From Mesorhizobium sp. M1E.F.Ca.ET.045.02.1.1 (GTDB lineage: Bacteria > Pseudomonadota > Alphaproteobacteria > Rhizobiales > Rhizobiaceae), in NCBI RefSeq assembly GCF_003952485.1, contig NZ_CP034447.1, forward strand, positions 5,098,501-5,162,500: DNA of 64,000 bases. The letters are read 5' to 3'. Positions within the stretch are counted from its first letter, which is position 1; each line of letters opens with the position of its first letter. Positions 55,901 through 64,000 of this stretch are shown here, one piece after another. The position numbers and the translations under genes were made by a program. The notes under the pieces are model-generated. The model worked only from the letters and a program-made list of their open reading frames with translations. It was not told the DNA's origin and did not search any database.

Positions 55901-56729
55901 AGCGCTCTCCAAGGCGACCGGCCGCGAGCACGCCCATCTCGCCATCCCGAAGGAAGACGAGAAGATCCGCTTCCGCGACGTTCAGGCCCAACCGCGCAAG
56001 ATCATCTCCTCGCCGACCTGGTCCGGCATCGAGAGCGAGAAGGTCTGTTACAATGCCGGCTATACGAACGTCCACGAACTGATCCCGTGGCGCACGCTGA
56101 CCGGGCGCCAGCAGCTCTATCAGGATCATCTTTGGATGCGGGCCTTCGGAGAAGGTTTCGTGACCTGGAAGCCGCCGGTCGATCTCAAGACGATCGCTCC
56201 GGTCAAGGGGCTCAAGTCCAACGGCAACAAGGAAATCGTCCTCAACTTCATCACGCCCCACCAGAAATGGGGCATTCACTCCACCTACACCGACAATCTC
56301 CTGATGCTGACGCTCAATCGCGGCGGTCCTGTCGTGTGGATTTCCGAGACCGATGCCAAGGCCGCCGACATCGTCGACAACGACTGGGTCGAGGTCTTCA
56401 ACGCCAACGGAGCGCTGACCGCCCGCGCCGTCGTCTCCCAGCGCGTCAAGCAAGGCATGATGCTGATGTATCACGCCCAGGAGAAGATCGTGAACACGCC
56501 GGGCTCCGAAATGACCGGCAACCGCGGCGGGATCCACAATTCGGTGACGCGCACGGTGCTCAAGCCGACGCACATGATCGGCGGCTATGTCCATCAAGCC
56601 TACGGCTTCAACTACTACGGAACTGTAGGCTCCAACCGCGACGAGTTCATCGTGGTTCGCAAGATGGCGGCCGTCGACTGGCTCGAGGAACCCCTGGAAG
56701 CCAATGCCCCTAAGGAGGCCGCAGAATGA
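52989..56729 (+). CDS. narG: respiratory nitrate reductase alpha subunit
   Basis: A 1246-residue molybdoprotein. HGVNCTGSCSWKIYVKGG near residue 50 supplies the histidine and cysteines of the FS0 [4Fe-4S] cluster, and CMSFYDWYCDLPPASPQTW near 215 contains the aspartate that binds molybdenum in NarG. NWRHM-type quinone-cluster and bis-MGD regions follow through the rest of the chain. Cytoplasmic catalytic subunit that reduces nitrate to nitrite. The frame is open to 51387, but upstream of 52989 it only shadows narK. Confidence 0.95.
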   Translation: MSHFLDRLTFFRKTVDSFSDGHGIVTNEDRSWEDGYRKRWQHDKIVRSTHGVNCTGSCSWKIYVKGGIVTWETQQTDYPRTRPDLPNHEPRGCARGASYSWYLYSGARVKYPMIRGRLLKLWRAARAKMTPVAAWASIVEDADKRRSYISIRGHGGFVRATWDEVNELVAAANAYTARKHGPDRIIGFSPIPAMSMVSYAAGSRYLSLMGGVCMSFYDWYCDLPPASPQTWGEQTDVPESADWYNAGFIIVWGSNVPQTRTPDAHFYTEVRYKGTKSAVVSPDYAEATKFADIWLNPKQGTDAALALAMGHVILREYHLDRNVAYFDDYARRYTDMPFLVRLAEREGRLVPERLLRASEIRGALGEKNNPQWKTVAIDEATDALVAPLGSAGYRWGEQGKWNLEEKDGKGRDVRLKLTLAGDGADIAAVDFPYFGGRASEHFVATEHGDILTRNIPVRTIKTVDGPVKVATAYDLLMANYGLDRGFGGANVAASYDADVPFTPAWAERITGVKRDAIATVAREFATNAEKTNGRSMVILGAGLNHWYHMDMNYRGIINLLVFCGAIGQSGGGWSHYVGQEKLRPQTGWTPLAFALDWARPPRHQNSTSFFYAHTDQWRYETLTAAEILSPTAPEGDWNESFIDYNVRAERMGWLPSAPQLKQNPLDIAKRASAVGLEVKDYVAKALKSGELDLACDDPDDPANWPRNMFVWRSNILGSSGKGHEYFLKHLLGTKHGVMGKDLGTEGKVRNKEVAWHDEAPQGKLDLLVTLDFRMSTTCVYSDVVLPTATWYEKNDLNTSDMHPFIHPLSAAVDPAWEARSDWDIYKGLARAFSDIAPEVLGVEKDVVLTPIQHDTPGEIAQPFDVADWKRGEIEPIPGRTMPAVSVVTRDYPNLYARFTALGPLMTEIGNGGKGISWKTEHEIAALGALNGVQPAGAAKGLPKIETDIDATEVILMLAPETNGEVAVKAWEALSKATGREHAHLAIPKEDEKIRFRDVQAQPRKIISSPTWSGIESEKVCYNAGYTNVHELIPWRTLTGRQQLYQDHLWMRAFGEGFVTWKPPVDLKTIAPVKGLKSNGNKEIVLNFITPHQKWGIHSTYTDNLLMLTLNRGGPVVWISETDAKAADIVDNDWVEVFNANGALTARAVVSQRVKQGMMLMYHAQEKIVNTPGSEMTGNRGGIHNSVTRTVLKPTHMIGGYVHQAYGFNYYGTVGSNRDEFIVVRKMAAVDWLEEPLEANAPKEAAE

Positions 56730-58252
56730 AGATCCGCGCACAGATCGCGATGGTGCTGAACCTCGACAAATGCATCGGGTGTCACACCTGCTCGGTTACC
56801 TGCAAGAACGTCTGGACCAACCGGGAAGGCGTCGAATACGCATGGTTCAACAATGTCGAGACCAAGCCCGGCGTCGGCTATCCCAAGGAGTGGGAAAACC
56901 AGCAGAAATGGAACGGCGGCTGGCGGCGCAAGAAGAACGGCAAGATAGAGCCGAAGATGGGCGCCAAGTGGCGCATCCTCGCCAACATCTTCGCAAACCC
57001 TGATCTGCCGGAAATCGACGACTATTACGAGCCGTTCACATTCGACTACCAGCATCTGCACACAGCGAAGGAGTCGAAGGCTTTCCCCACCGCCCGTCCG
57101 CGCTCGGCCATCACCGGCGAGCGGATGGAAAAGATCGAATGGGGGCCGAACTGGGAGGAAATCCTCGGCGGCGAATTCGAGAAGCGGTCGAAGGACGTGA
57201 ACTTCGAGGGCGTCCAGAAGGACATCTACGGCCAGTTCGAAAACACCTTCATGATGTATCTGCCGCGATTGTGCGAGCACTGCCTCAACCCGGCCTGCGC
57301 GGCCGTGTGCCCGTCAGGCGCCATCTACAAGCGCGAGGAGGACGGCATCGTCCTGATCGATCAGGACAAGTGCCGCGGCTGGCGCATGTGCGTGTCCGGC
57401 TGCCCCTACAAGAAAATCTACTACAACTGGTCGTCGGGCAAATCGGAGAAGTGCATCTTCTGCTTTCCACGCATCGAGGCGGGCCAGCCGACGGTTTGTT
57501 CGGAAACCTGTGTCGGGCGCATCCGCTATCTGGGCGTGATCCTTTACGACGCCGACCTTATCGAGGAGGCCGCCAGTACGCCGCAAGAGAAGGACCTCTA
57601 TCAGGCGCAACTCGACGTCTTCCTCGATCCGAACGATCCGGCCGTCATCGCCCAGGCCCGTGCCGACGGGATACCCGACAACTGGCTGGAGGCGGCCAAA
57701 TTGTCGCCGGTCTGGAAGATGGCGATGGAGTGGAAGATCGCCTTTCCGCTGCACCCGGAATACCGCACCCTGCCGATGGTCTGGTACGTGCCGCCGCTCT
57801 CGCCCATCCAGTCGGCGGCGGCCGCCGGCAAGATGGGGCTGGACGGCGATATGCCCGACGTGCGCAGCCTGCGCATCCCGCTCCAGTATCTCGCCAATCT
57901 GCTGACGGCGGGCAATGAGGAGCCCGTGGCCCTTGCGCTAGAACGCATGCTGGCGATGCGAAGCTACATGCGGGCAAAGACGATCGACGGCCGCCTCGAC
58001 GAGTCGATCGCGGCGCGGGTCGGCCTTACGGGCGCGGCCATCGACGACATGTACAAGGTGATGGCGATCGCCAATTACGAGGATCGTTTCGTCATCCCAA
58101 CGTCGCACCGCGAATGGAGCGAGGACGCCCAGGACCTGCGTGGCTCCTGCGGCTTCTCCTTCGGCAACGGCTGCTCGGGCGGTTCCACCGAGACCAACCT
58201 CTTCGGCACCAAGCAGACCAAGCGGCCGACAAACCCGATGGAGATCGCGTGA
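56726..58252 (+). CDS. narH: respiratory nitrate reductase beta subunit
   Basis: A 508-residue iron-sulfur protein. Clusters are bound by CIGCHTCSVTC near residue 16, CEHCLNPACAAVCP near 183, CRGWRMCVSGCPYKK near 216 (tryptophan in place of a cysteine, as in the [3Fe-4S] site), and CIFC with CSETCVGRIRY near 243-266. Carries electrons from NarI to NarG. Overlaps narG by four bases. Confidence 0.95.
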   Translation: MKIRAQIAMVLNLDKCIGCHTCSVTCKNVWTNREGVEYAWFNNVETKPGVGYPKEWENQQKWNGGWRRKKNGKIEPKMGAKWRILANIFANPDLPEIDDYYEPFTFDYQHLHTAKESKAFPTARPRSAITGERMEKIEWGPNWEEILGGEFEKRSKDVNFEGVQKDIYGQFENTFMMYLPRLCEHCLNPACAAVCPSGAIYKREEDGIVLIDQDKCRGWRMCVSGCPYKKIYYNWSSGKSEKCIFCFPRIEAGQPTVCSETCVGRIRYLGVILYDADLIEEAASTPQEKDLYQAQLDVFLDPNDPAVIAQARADGIPDNWLEAAKLSPVWKMAMEWKIAFPLHPEYRTLPMVWYVPPLSPIQSAAAAGKMGLDGDMPDVRSLRIPLQYLANLLTAGNEEPVALALERMLAMRSYMRAKTIDGRLDESIAARVGLTGAAIDDMYKVMAIANYEDRFVIPTSHREWSEDAQDLRGSCGFSFGNGCSGGSTETNLFGTKQTKRPTNPMEIA

Positions 58253-58950
58253 TGGCGCCGCTCTCGAACAGGACCTTCAAGGCGCTCTCGGCTCTCCTTT
58301 CCTATCCGACCGAGGAACTTTGCGCGGCGATCCCGGAAATCACCGCGGCGGTCGCAGACGAGGGACTGGTATCGGACGAAGCAGGCAAGCACCTGCAGTC
58401 CTTGCTTGCCGATCTGGCCACCCTGGATCTCTACGACTTGCAAGAGCGCTACGTGGAATTGTTCGACAAGACGCGCCGCCACTCGCTGCATCTCTTCGAG
58501 CACATCCACGGCGAGAGCCGCGATCGCGGCCAGGCGATGGTCGATCTGGCCGAACACTACCGGCGTGGCGGCCTTGCCGTCGCGTCAAACGAATTGCCTG
58601 ACTTCATCCCGCTTTTCCTCGAATTCCTCTCTGCCCGTCCCTTTGAGGAGGCGCGCGGGCTGCTCAATGAAACCGGCCACATCTTCTCACTGTTGGAAGA
58701 GCGGCTCGCCAAGCGCGACGCAGGCTATGCCGCCGTATTCACGGCCATACGCTCGATTGTCAGCGAGCCGGCCGTGGCCGTGGGCGCCGCCGAACTCGAC
58801 GAGCCCGACGACCTGGCGGCCATCGACGCCGCCTGGGAAGAGACCGCGGTCGCATTCGGTCCCGGGAATGCGACCGACGGCTGTTCCGTCGACCGACTAA
58901 GAATCCAGATGCGCGCCGCCAATCGCGATGCGCGCAGTAGCGTTGCCTGA
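58252..58950 (+). CDS. narJ: nitrate reductase assembly chaperone NarJ
   Basis: A 232-residue soluble TorD-like chaperone. LYDLQERYVELFDKTRRHSL followed by HLFEHIHGESRDRGQAM near residues 60-100 is the NarJ signature. It inserts the molybdenum cofactor into NarG and aids assembly with NarI. ATG 58252 overlaps the narH stop; the longer frame from 58114 shadows narH. Confidence 0.92.
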   Translation: MAPLSNRTFKALSALLSYPTEELCAAIPEITAAVADEGLVSDEAGKHLQSLLADLATLDLYDLQERYVELFDKTRRHSLHLFEHIHGESRDRGQAMVDLAEHYRRGGLAVASNELPDFIPLFLEFLSARPFEEARGLLNETGHIFSLLEERLAKRDAGYAAVFTAIRSIVSEPAVAVGAAELDEPDDLAAIDAAWEETAVAFGPGNATDGCSVDRLRIQMRAANRDARSSVA

Positions 58951-58962
58951 CGGAGGAAAGCC

Positions 58963-59742
58963 ATGTCCGACACAATCAACGCCGCGCTCTTTGGCTGGTA
59001 TCCCTATTTCTGCCTGACCATCTTCCTGCTCGGCAGCCTGATCCGGTTCGATCGCGAGCAGTACACCTGGAAGACGGGTTCCTCCCAGCTGCTGCGGCGG
59101 CGTCAGCTCCGCTGGGGTTCCAATCTCTTCCATGTGGGCATCCTGGTGATCTTCGGCGGCCATTTCGTCGGCCTGCTGACGCCGATCTGGGTCTTCGATG
59201 CGCTCGGTGTTTCCCACAGCTTCAAGCAGGGTCTTGCCATCACCGCCGGCGGCATCGCCGGTGTGGCCTGCTTCATCGGCATAGCGCTTCTTGCCCATCG
59301 TCGTCTGTTCGATCCGCGCATCCGCAACACGTCGGCGCCGGGTGACATCGCGATTTTGTTGCTGCTCTGGCTGCAGCTCACGCTTGGCCTTTCAACCATC
59401 TTCGTCTCGCTCGGCCACATGGATGGCCATGAGATGGTGAAATTCATGAACTGGGCGCAAGGCATTCTCACCTTGCAGCCGGCGGCCGCGGCCTACGTTG
59501 CCGACGTCAACCCGATCTTCAAGGCGCATCTCCTGCTCGGCATGACGATCTTCCTGGTCTTCCCGTTCACGAGGCTGGTTCATGTCTGGAGCGCGCCGGT
59601 CTGGTATCTCGGCCGTCCCGGCTACCAGGTCGTGCGCACACGCTTCGCGGCCCGCCGGCCACCTGCGCCGGTGCCAGCGATGCGGTCGTCCGAGCCGGTT
59701 CGGCGGCCCGCTGCCGCTCCCTCCCATCAGCCTGCGGAGTAG
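58963..59742 (+). CDS. narI: respiratory nitrate reductase gamma subunit (cytochrome b)
   Basis: A 259-residue membrane protein with five hydrophobic helices. GSNLFHVGILVIFGGHFVG near residue 50 contributes two of the heme histidines, and HLLLGMTIFLVFPFTRLVHV near 187 the others. It oxidises quinol and anchors NarGH. The C-terminal 30 residues are rich in proline and arginine and look unstructured. Confidence 0.95.
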   Translation: MSDTINAALFGWYPYFCLTIFLLGSLIRFDREQYTWKTGSSQLLRRRQLRWGSNLFHVGILVIFGGHFVGLLTPIWVFDALGVSHSFKQGLAITAGGIAGVACFIGIALLAHRRLFDPRIRNTSAPGDIAILLLLWLQLTLGLSTIFVSLGHMDGHEMVKFMNWAQGILTLQPAAAAYVADVNPIFKAHLLLGMTIFLVFPFTRLVHVWSAPVWYLGRPGYQVVRTRFAARRPPAPVPAMRSSEPVRRPAAAPSHQPAE

Positions 59743-59745
59743 ACC

Positions 59746-60645
59746 ATGGCCGCGCTCGTCATCGATCATTCGGCCGGCCGCAAATCGTCCGAACATCCGC
59801 ACGAACACCGACCCGCAACTCCTGACACGGCGCCCTCTCGTGAACGCGTGGCGATGCCGCCGGTGACCGTCAACGGTGTGGCGATATCGCGAAAGGCGAT
59901 CGCCGCCGAGGTGCAGAACTTTCCCGCCCGCAATCCCGGCGAGGGCTGGCGTGCCGCAACCCGTGCGCTCGTCATCCGCGAATTGCTGCTGCAGGAGGCC
60001 CGGCGCCTCGATATCGCCGTGGAGCAGCGGATCGATCAGGATGGACGTCGGGAGACCATCGAGGATGCGCTGGTGCGCGGCCTGATCGAGCGCGAGGTTC
60101 GCGTTCCCGAGGCGGTTGAGGAGGCGCTGTGTCGCTTCTATGAGAACAATCTTCGCCGCTTCATGACGCCGCCCCTCTATGAAGCCGACCATATTCTCAT
60201 AGCGGCTCGTCGCGATGACAATGAGGCCTTTGCCGCCGCGCGTGAAAAGGCGCTGTCACTCAGGTCCAGCCTGGCCGCCGCGCCTGAGCGTTTCGCGGCG
60301 CTGGCGCAAGACTGCTCGGATTGCCCGTCGGGAGCTCTTGGCGGCAGCCTCGGCCAGATCGGACCGGGCGACACGACGCCGGAATTCGAGGCCGCTCTCA
60401 TCGATCTCACCCCGGGCGATATCTCGCCGCCGGTGGAGACGCGCTACGGCGTCCACCTCATCCGGTTGACGCGACGCATCGATGGCCGCCAGCTTCCATT
60501 CGAGGCTGTGCGGGAACGCATCGCGTCCTACCTGGCCGAGCACGTCAGCCGGCAGGCGACGGCGCAATATGTCTCTCTCCTCGTCGGCCGGGCGGACATC
60601 GGCGGAATTGCCATCGACGGCGCATCCTCGCCGCTGGTTCAGTGA
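59746..60645 (+). CDS. parvulin-type peptidyl-prolyl isomerase in the nar operon
   Basis: A 299-residue protein; residues about 145-250 are a parvulin domain (YEADHILIAARRDD, DCPSGALGGSLGQIGPG, TRYGVHLIRLTRR). No signal peptide, and a histidine-rich start, so it is probably cytoplasmic like NifM, which helps mature nitrogenase Fe protein. A gene of this kind beside narI is a recurring arrangement in proteobacterial nar operons, where it is thought to help NarGHI folding. Lies four bases after narI. Confidence 0.88.
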   Translation: MAALVIDHSAGRKSSEHPHEHRPATPDTAPSRERVAMPPVTVNGVAISRKAIAAEVQNFPARNPGEGWRAATRALVIRELLLQEARRLDIAVEQRIDQDGRRETIEDALVRGLIEREVRVPEAVEEALCRFYENNLRRFMTPPLYEADHILIAARRDDNEAFAAAREKALSLRSSLAAAPERFAALAQDCSDCPSGALGGSLGQIGPGDTTPEFEAALIDLTPGDISPPVETRYGVHLIRLTRRIDGRQLPFEAVRERIASYLAEHVSRQATAQYVSLLVGRADIGGIAIDGASSPLVQ

Positions 60646-60655
60646 GGCGGACGCG

Positions 60656-60937
60656 ATGCTCGGAGATATCATTGCCTCGCTGGAAGACCCGAAAGCAGCC
60701 ATGGCAATCGTTGCCGCTTTCAAAGAGCCGGGCTTGGCAGCAAGACTGACCGCCGCCGCCGATGCGTCCGGTCGCTCGCCGGCCGATATCGTCGGCTCGG
60801 CCGTTCGCAATTTCGTGGACACCGCATCCGACGATCTTTGGACGCAACTCATCGGTATCATGAACCGCGCGCAGGATCCGGGACTTGCGGCCATGCGCGC
60901 AATTCTCGAAAAGACGCTGCCGGACGTCGAGCCATGA
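60656..60937 (+). CDS. hypothetical protein between the isomerase and moeA
   Basis: A 93-residue helical protein (GDIIASLEDPKAAMAIVAAF, then LTAAADASGRSPADIVGSAV). No motif recognised. Ten bases after the isomerase, and overlapping moeA by four bases, so it belongs to the nar operon. Probably an accessory of nitrate reductase expression or assembly, by position only. Confidence 0.6.
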   Translation: MLGDIIASLEDPKAAMAIVAAFKEPGLAARLTAAADASGRSPADIVGSAVRNFVDTASDDLWTQLIGIMNRAQDPGLAAMRAILEKTLPDVEP

Positions 60938-62190
60938 CCATGCCGGCAATACTGCCCGATAGTTGCTTCTGCCCAGGCGCAGGCGCCGTGCCCTTCGAAA
61001 CGGCGCGAAGCGCAGGCATCGCATTGGCACGGCCGCTGGACCAGCCGGAAATGGTTGCGTTGGCCGACGCCGTTGGACGTCTTCTGGCCGCGGCCATCGA
61101 AGCGCCCCGTGCTATTCCGCCTTTCGATCAGGCGGCAATGGACGGCTATGCGATAAGCCTGACCGGCAGGAGAGGCGTGCCTCTGGTCCTCCCGGTGATA
61201 GGTCGCACGATGGCGGGTGATCCGCCAGGTGCGCTGGCTCCGGGCGCTGCGCACCGTATCATGACGGGTGCGGCATTGCCCCAGGGCGCGGACACTGTCG
61301 TCATGCAGGAGCAAACGACGCGGCGTGGCGATCTCGTGCAGCTCGCGTTCGACGCGGCGCCAGGCGCGCATATTCGCAGGACCGGCGAGGATGTGAGGCA
61401 AGGAGCCTGCGTTCTTCGTCCAGGTCGCATGATCGGCTGGCCGGAAATCGCGCTTCTTGCCGCCATCGGGATTGACCGCGTCCCGGTTGCGCGTCGCGTG
61501 CGGATCGCCGTCGTCACGACCGGCTCCGAGCTCCGCAAGACCGGCGGGTCGCTTGCATCCGGCGCGATCTATGACGCCAACGGTCCGCTTCTTGCAGCTC
61601 TTCTGAGAGAGCCGAACACCGATGTCACATTGTCGACCGTTCACGACGACATCGCGGCCATCGCGCGAGTGCTCGAAGACAGCGCGAGATCGGCGGATCT
61701 GGTCATCACCGCTGCCGGCATGTCGGTTGGCGAGGAGGACCACGTGCGCAACGCCGTAATGCGTTCCGGCGGCCAACTCGAGATCGTCGGTGTCGCGATG
61801 AAGCCCGGCAAGCCGCTGGCAATCGGCAAGATAGGGGAGGCGTGCTTCGTCGGATTGCCAGGCAACCCGCAGGCCGCGGCCTTTGGCGCGCTCGCCTTCG
61901 CGCGCCCGATCATAGCGACCCTCCTCGGTCTTGTGCCGCCGAGGGGCATCACCGCCGAGTTGGCCTTCACATGTTCCCGCAAGCCGGATCGCACGGAACT
62001 GGTGCCGGTCCGCCTTGATATCGAGCAGGGGCGATTGACCGCCAGCCGCAGCGGGCCGGATGGCTCGCACAGAATGATGCCGATGGTGTCGGCCGACGCC
62101 GTCGTGATTGTGCCCGGTGCGTCGACGCCGGCCGAGCCTGGCATGTCCGTCGAAGTGCTTCCATTTAGCCTTGGGCGCTTTGGGAGATAG
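60934..62190 (+). CDS. moeA: molybdopterin molybdenumtransferase MoeA
   Basis: A 418-residue protein. FDQAAMDGYAI near residue 66, IMTGAALPQGADTVVMQE near 108, TTGSELRKTGGSLASGAIYD near 192 and MKPGKPLAIGKI near 288 are MoeA landmarks across its domains. It inserts molybdenum into adenylylated molybdopterin made by Mog. Located in the nar operon, serving NarG; ATG 60934 overlaps the preceding stop. Confidence 0.92.
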   Translation: MTMPAILPDSCFCPGAGAVPFETARSAGIALARPLDQPEMVALADAVGRLLAAAIEAPRAIPPFDQAAMDGYAISLTGRRGVPLVLPVIGRTMAGDPPGALAPGAAHRIMTGAALPQGADTVVMQEQTTRRGDLVQLAFDAAPGAHIRRTGEDVRQGACVLRPGRMIGWPEIALLAAIGIDRVPVARRVRIAVVTTGSELRKTGGSLASGAIYDANGPLLAALLREPNTDVTLSTVHDDIAAIARVLEDSARSADLVITAAGMSVGEEDHVRNAVMRSGGQLEIVGVAMKPGKPLAIGKIGEACFVGLPGNPQAAAFGALAFARPIIATLLGLVPPRGITAELAFTCSRKPDRTELVPVRLDIEQGRLTASRSGPDGSHRMMPMVSADAVVIVPGASTPAEPGMSVEVLPFSLGRFGR

Positions 62191-62285
62191 ACCGATGGCC
62201 CCGGACATCGCCAATCCCGCTGCTCCGGACCGATTCCGCCGCGCCTGCTGCTCGGTCGGCAAATTCAAACTTAAGGAGATTTCCC

Positions 62286-62882
62286 ATGCAGGGTGTTCGT
62301 GCTGACTGTCCGATTACCGCTATCGTTTATTCAAACGGCGCGGAGTTCGAAGCATTCCTGCAGGAAATTACTACCATCATGGCCGAGCGGGGCGTGCGAT
62401 TGGCCGGCCTCGTCCAGCTGAGCGAAAAGAAACCTGATCGGGTGAAATGCGACATGCACCTGCGGGATCTCGCTTCGGGCGAACTCCACAGCATATCCGA
62501 CGATCGAGGTCCCCACTCCCGAGGCTGTGTTTTGAATACCGATCGGCTGCTCCGCGCCTGCGAAGCCGCCGGAACTGAGTTGTCCGGCAAGACCGATCTT
62601 TTGGTTCTTTGCAAATTCGGAAAGACCGAGGTCGAAGGCGGTGGCTTCAGGGCTCTCATCGCAAAGGCGCTGGAACTTTCCGTACCCGTGCTGATCGGCG
62701 TTCCCGCCATCAATCTCGCGCCGTTCCGCGAATTTGCGGCCGACCTCGCCCGGCAAATCGAACTGCCTCGTCTGCCGTCCGATCGGTTCGCGGCGTTGGA
62801 CCGTTTGCTCGACCGCAGCGTGACGGCGCGCGGCCCCTATCAATCCCAGGACGGGAGAATAGCCGGTGCCGAGGTGGCTTAA
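62286..62882 (+). CDS. DUF2478 family protein
   Basis: A 198-residue protein starting after TAAGGAG. ITAIVYSNGAEFEAFLQEI near residue 9, CVLNTDRLLRACEAAG near 80 and TDLLVLCKFGKTEVEGGGF near 102 match DUF2478, a family with a nucleotide-binding-like fold found near molybdenum transport and cofactor genes. Position after moeA supports a role in molybdenum metabolism. Exact function unknown. Confidence 0.8.
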   Translation: MQGVRADCPITAIVYSNGAEFEAFLQEITTIMAERGVRLAGLVQLSEKKPDRVKCDMHLRDLASGELHSISDDRGPHSRGCVLNTDRLLRACEAAGTELSGKTDLLVLCKFGKTEVEGGGFRALIAKALELSVPVLIGVPAINLAPFREFAADLARQIELPRLPSDRFAALDRLLDRSVTARGPYQSQDGRIAGAEVA

Positions 62883-63027
62883 GACCATCGTGCGTTCCGT
62901 CGTTGCCGGCATTGTCGTGGGTGTTTCGGCGGCTGTTGTCAATCTGACGGGGGGGCCATCGGTTTTGATTGTCTTGGTGGCGATCCTGATAGTGTTCGGC
63001 GTCTGCGGCGATTTCCGCCAGGGCTAA
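62866..63027 (+). CDS. small two-helix membrane protein
   Basis: A 53-codon frame from GTG 62866 (GGAGAATAGCCG upstream) to TAA 63027. It encodes a short basic start (PRWLKTIVRS) and two hydrophobic stretches (VVAGIVVGVSAAVV and SVLIVLVAILIVFGV). It overlaps the DUF2478 gene by 17 bases, suggesting coupling. Function unknown; possibly an accessory membrane protein of the cluster. Confidence 0.5.
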   Translation: MPRWLKTIVRSVVAGIVVGVSAAVVNLTGGPSVLIVLVAILIVFGVCGDFRQG

Positions 63028-63742
63028 CGCAATTCCAGGAAAACTGTGAGACGGTTTTCCGTCTGGCGGTGGCCGTGAAGGGCGCTGCGAACGCCCAGTG
63101 GCCAAGCATGATGCCGATCAGCGTCAGCGGAATAGGGGTCAGGATCCAGTGGCAGCTTGAATGAGCTGAACTGCGCGATGACCAGGAATATTCCAGGCTG
63201 TCCTGGTCGATCGAAAGCCGGAGCCGCTCGGGCTGGTTGTGGAAGCTGTCGTCGACGTCGACGATGAAGGGGATGCTGGCGAAGGTCTCGCGAACTTTGG
63301 CCGCGACAGCGCGGCGGGAATCCCTTCCAGTGATTGGCAATTGCGAAATGCGTCGGTTCGCAATGATGGCCCGTTTCATGATTCTGATGCCGCGGAGCGG
63401 TAGAGACGATGTTGAACGACCGAAAGGTCGAGGTAGGCTCTAGCTTCACAAACATTCAAGCCATCGCGTCTTTGCGATCTTCGCGCGACAAAGCACTCCG
63501 TCTGTCACCAGATGTTCTGGTCGCACTCGGTTTGCCGCGCCTTCGCCAACCAGCTTGCGTTTGGACAAAGATCGGAAAACTGCGGCCGTTCAGAATGCTG
63601 CGGCATTGTGGCGAACCGGCAGATCGAATGCGCCTGATCGTCGATACCTTGGCAGACGTTCGCTGGAGCGCTCGGCAACGATGATACAACGATGGATTTC
63701 AGCACCGATCTTTAGCTTTGGCGATGCCTCACGGAGGGAATC
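63028..63742. other. long region without a supported gene
   Basis: A leftward frame (62939-63379) and a rightward one (63409-63684) are open but have no ribosome site or recognisable product. I see no FNR-like box or repeat here. The promoter of the next gene must lie in its right part. Confidence 0.4.
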
Positions 63743-64000
63743 ATGATGCACTCCGCGCTGTCGCGCTGGACGATGTCCTACTTTGCCGCGGCGCTGCTCT
63801 TTTTTGTTGGCGCGCAAGCGCTGATGGTCGCTGGCTACGGCTTCCCCTCGGTGGTGGCGGAGGCGCCCGAGACGCTGGTCGTCGTTCATATGGTGACGAT
63901 CGGTTGGCTCAGTCTTCTAATGTGCGGCGCGCTGTTCCAGTTCGTGCCTGTGCTGATCGCCAGCCCATTGCGCAGCGAGCGGCTGGTATTGCCTGCCTTG
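63743..64000 (+). CDS. polytopic membrane protein, NnrS/oxidase subunit I-like, cut by window end
   Basis: The first 86 residues are visible, starting after GGAGGGAA. Two hydrophobic helices ([18 protein letters not shown] and [20 protein letters not shown]) carry a histidine placed as in heme-binding members of the heme-copper oxidase subunit I and NnrS-like families. Such proteins occur in nitric oxide and denitrification clusters, which suits the context. Family assignment needs the missing part. Confidence 0.6.
   Translation, partial: MMHSALSRWTMSYFAAALLFFVGAQALMVAGYGFPSVVAEAPETLVVVHMVTIGWLSLLMCGALFQFVPVLIASPLRSERLVLPAL

Noticed and set aside
62939..63379. Leftward 146-codon frame after the small membrane protein
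   Set aside because: No ribosome site, its end overlaps the opposite-strand small gene, and the product matches nothing known.

Overview
The window is GC-rich DNA from an alphaproteobacterium, most likely of the order Hyphomicrobiales (Rhizobiales). Three things point there: a textbook Irr iron-control palindrome in front of an ftrABCD-type iron uptake operon, a fused NarK1-NarK2 transporter heading a narGHJI operon, and anaerobic control sites of the FNR/NnrR type. I see no rRNA, tRNA or CRISPR array.

Layout. (1) 0-4.7 kb: a redox/electrophile-stress cluster: the 3' part of an AraC-family regulator, then a nitroreductase, an AhpD-like carboxymuconolactone decarboxylase, an FMN azoreductase, a DUF3788 protein and a zinc-binding-type quinone oxidoreductase, closed by a strong hairpin terminator. 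(2) About 4.9-33.0 kb: an accessory island. Its left part is a candidate defence module: a TM0106-type nuclease-helicase, divergent from an operon encoding a TerB-N/TerB/TerB-C protein, a BrxD-like ATPase, a BrxHI-like helicase and a CoiA-like nuclease-domain protein. Then come a dGTPase translationally coupled to a nucleotidyltransferase, and a complete Tn7-like transposition operon (tnsA-tnsB-tnsC-tniQ, leftward). To its right are unknown small genes, a winged-helix nucleotidyltransferase with three 20-bp-spaced upstream repeats, an AAA+ protease-like protein, and a divergent VapC/Phd pair. A GGGAAA..TTTCCC-type palindrome occurs at both outer edges (4901 and 32995) and once inside (30908). 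(3) 33.1-37.9 kb: an NnrS-family protein and the ftrABCD-like iron system under an Irr box. (4) 38.5-63.7 kb: an anaerobic respiration region: DUF2249 protein with a xanthine-dehydrogenase-type molybdoenzyme; DUF6455-ubiT-ubiU-ubiV-mog facing ubiD-ubiX-DUF2249; a Crp/Fnr regulator; narK-narG-narH-narJ-narI, a parvulin isomerase, moeA and a DUF2478 protein. The last gene, cut by the window end, is a polytopic membrane protein.

How it fits together. Region 4 is a coherent program for nitrate respiration without oxygen: nitrate import, reductase and chaperone, molybdenum cofactor assembly (mog, moeA), and the oxygen-independent ubiquinone hydroxylation proteins (UbiTUV) plus decarboxylation (UbiD/UbiX) that keep the quinone pool going. 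TTG-N8-CAA sites at 38467, 46059 and 50133 sit at distances suited to activation by a Crp/Fnr protein such as the one at 49347-50105.

The most interesting part is the island, where a transposon of the Tn7 type appears to carry a defence-like set of genes that I cannot match to one named system. The transposon ends, the target site and any antiviral activity cannot be established by reading alone.
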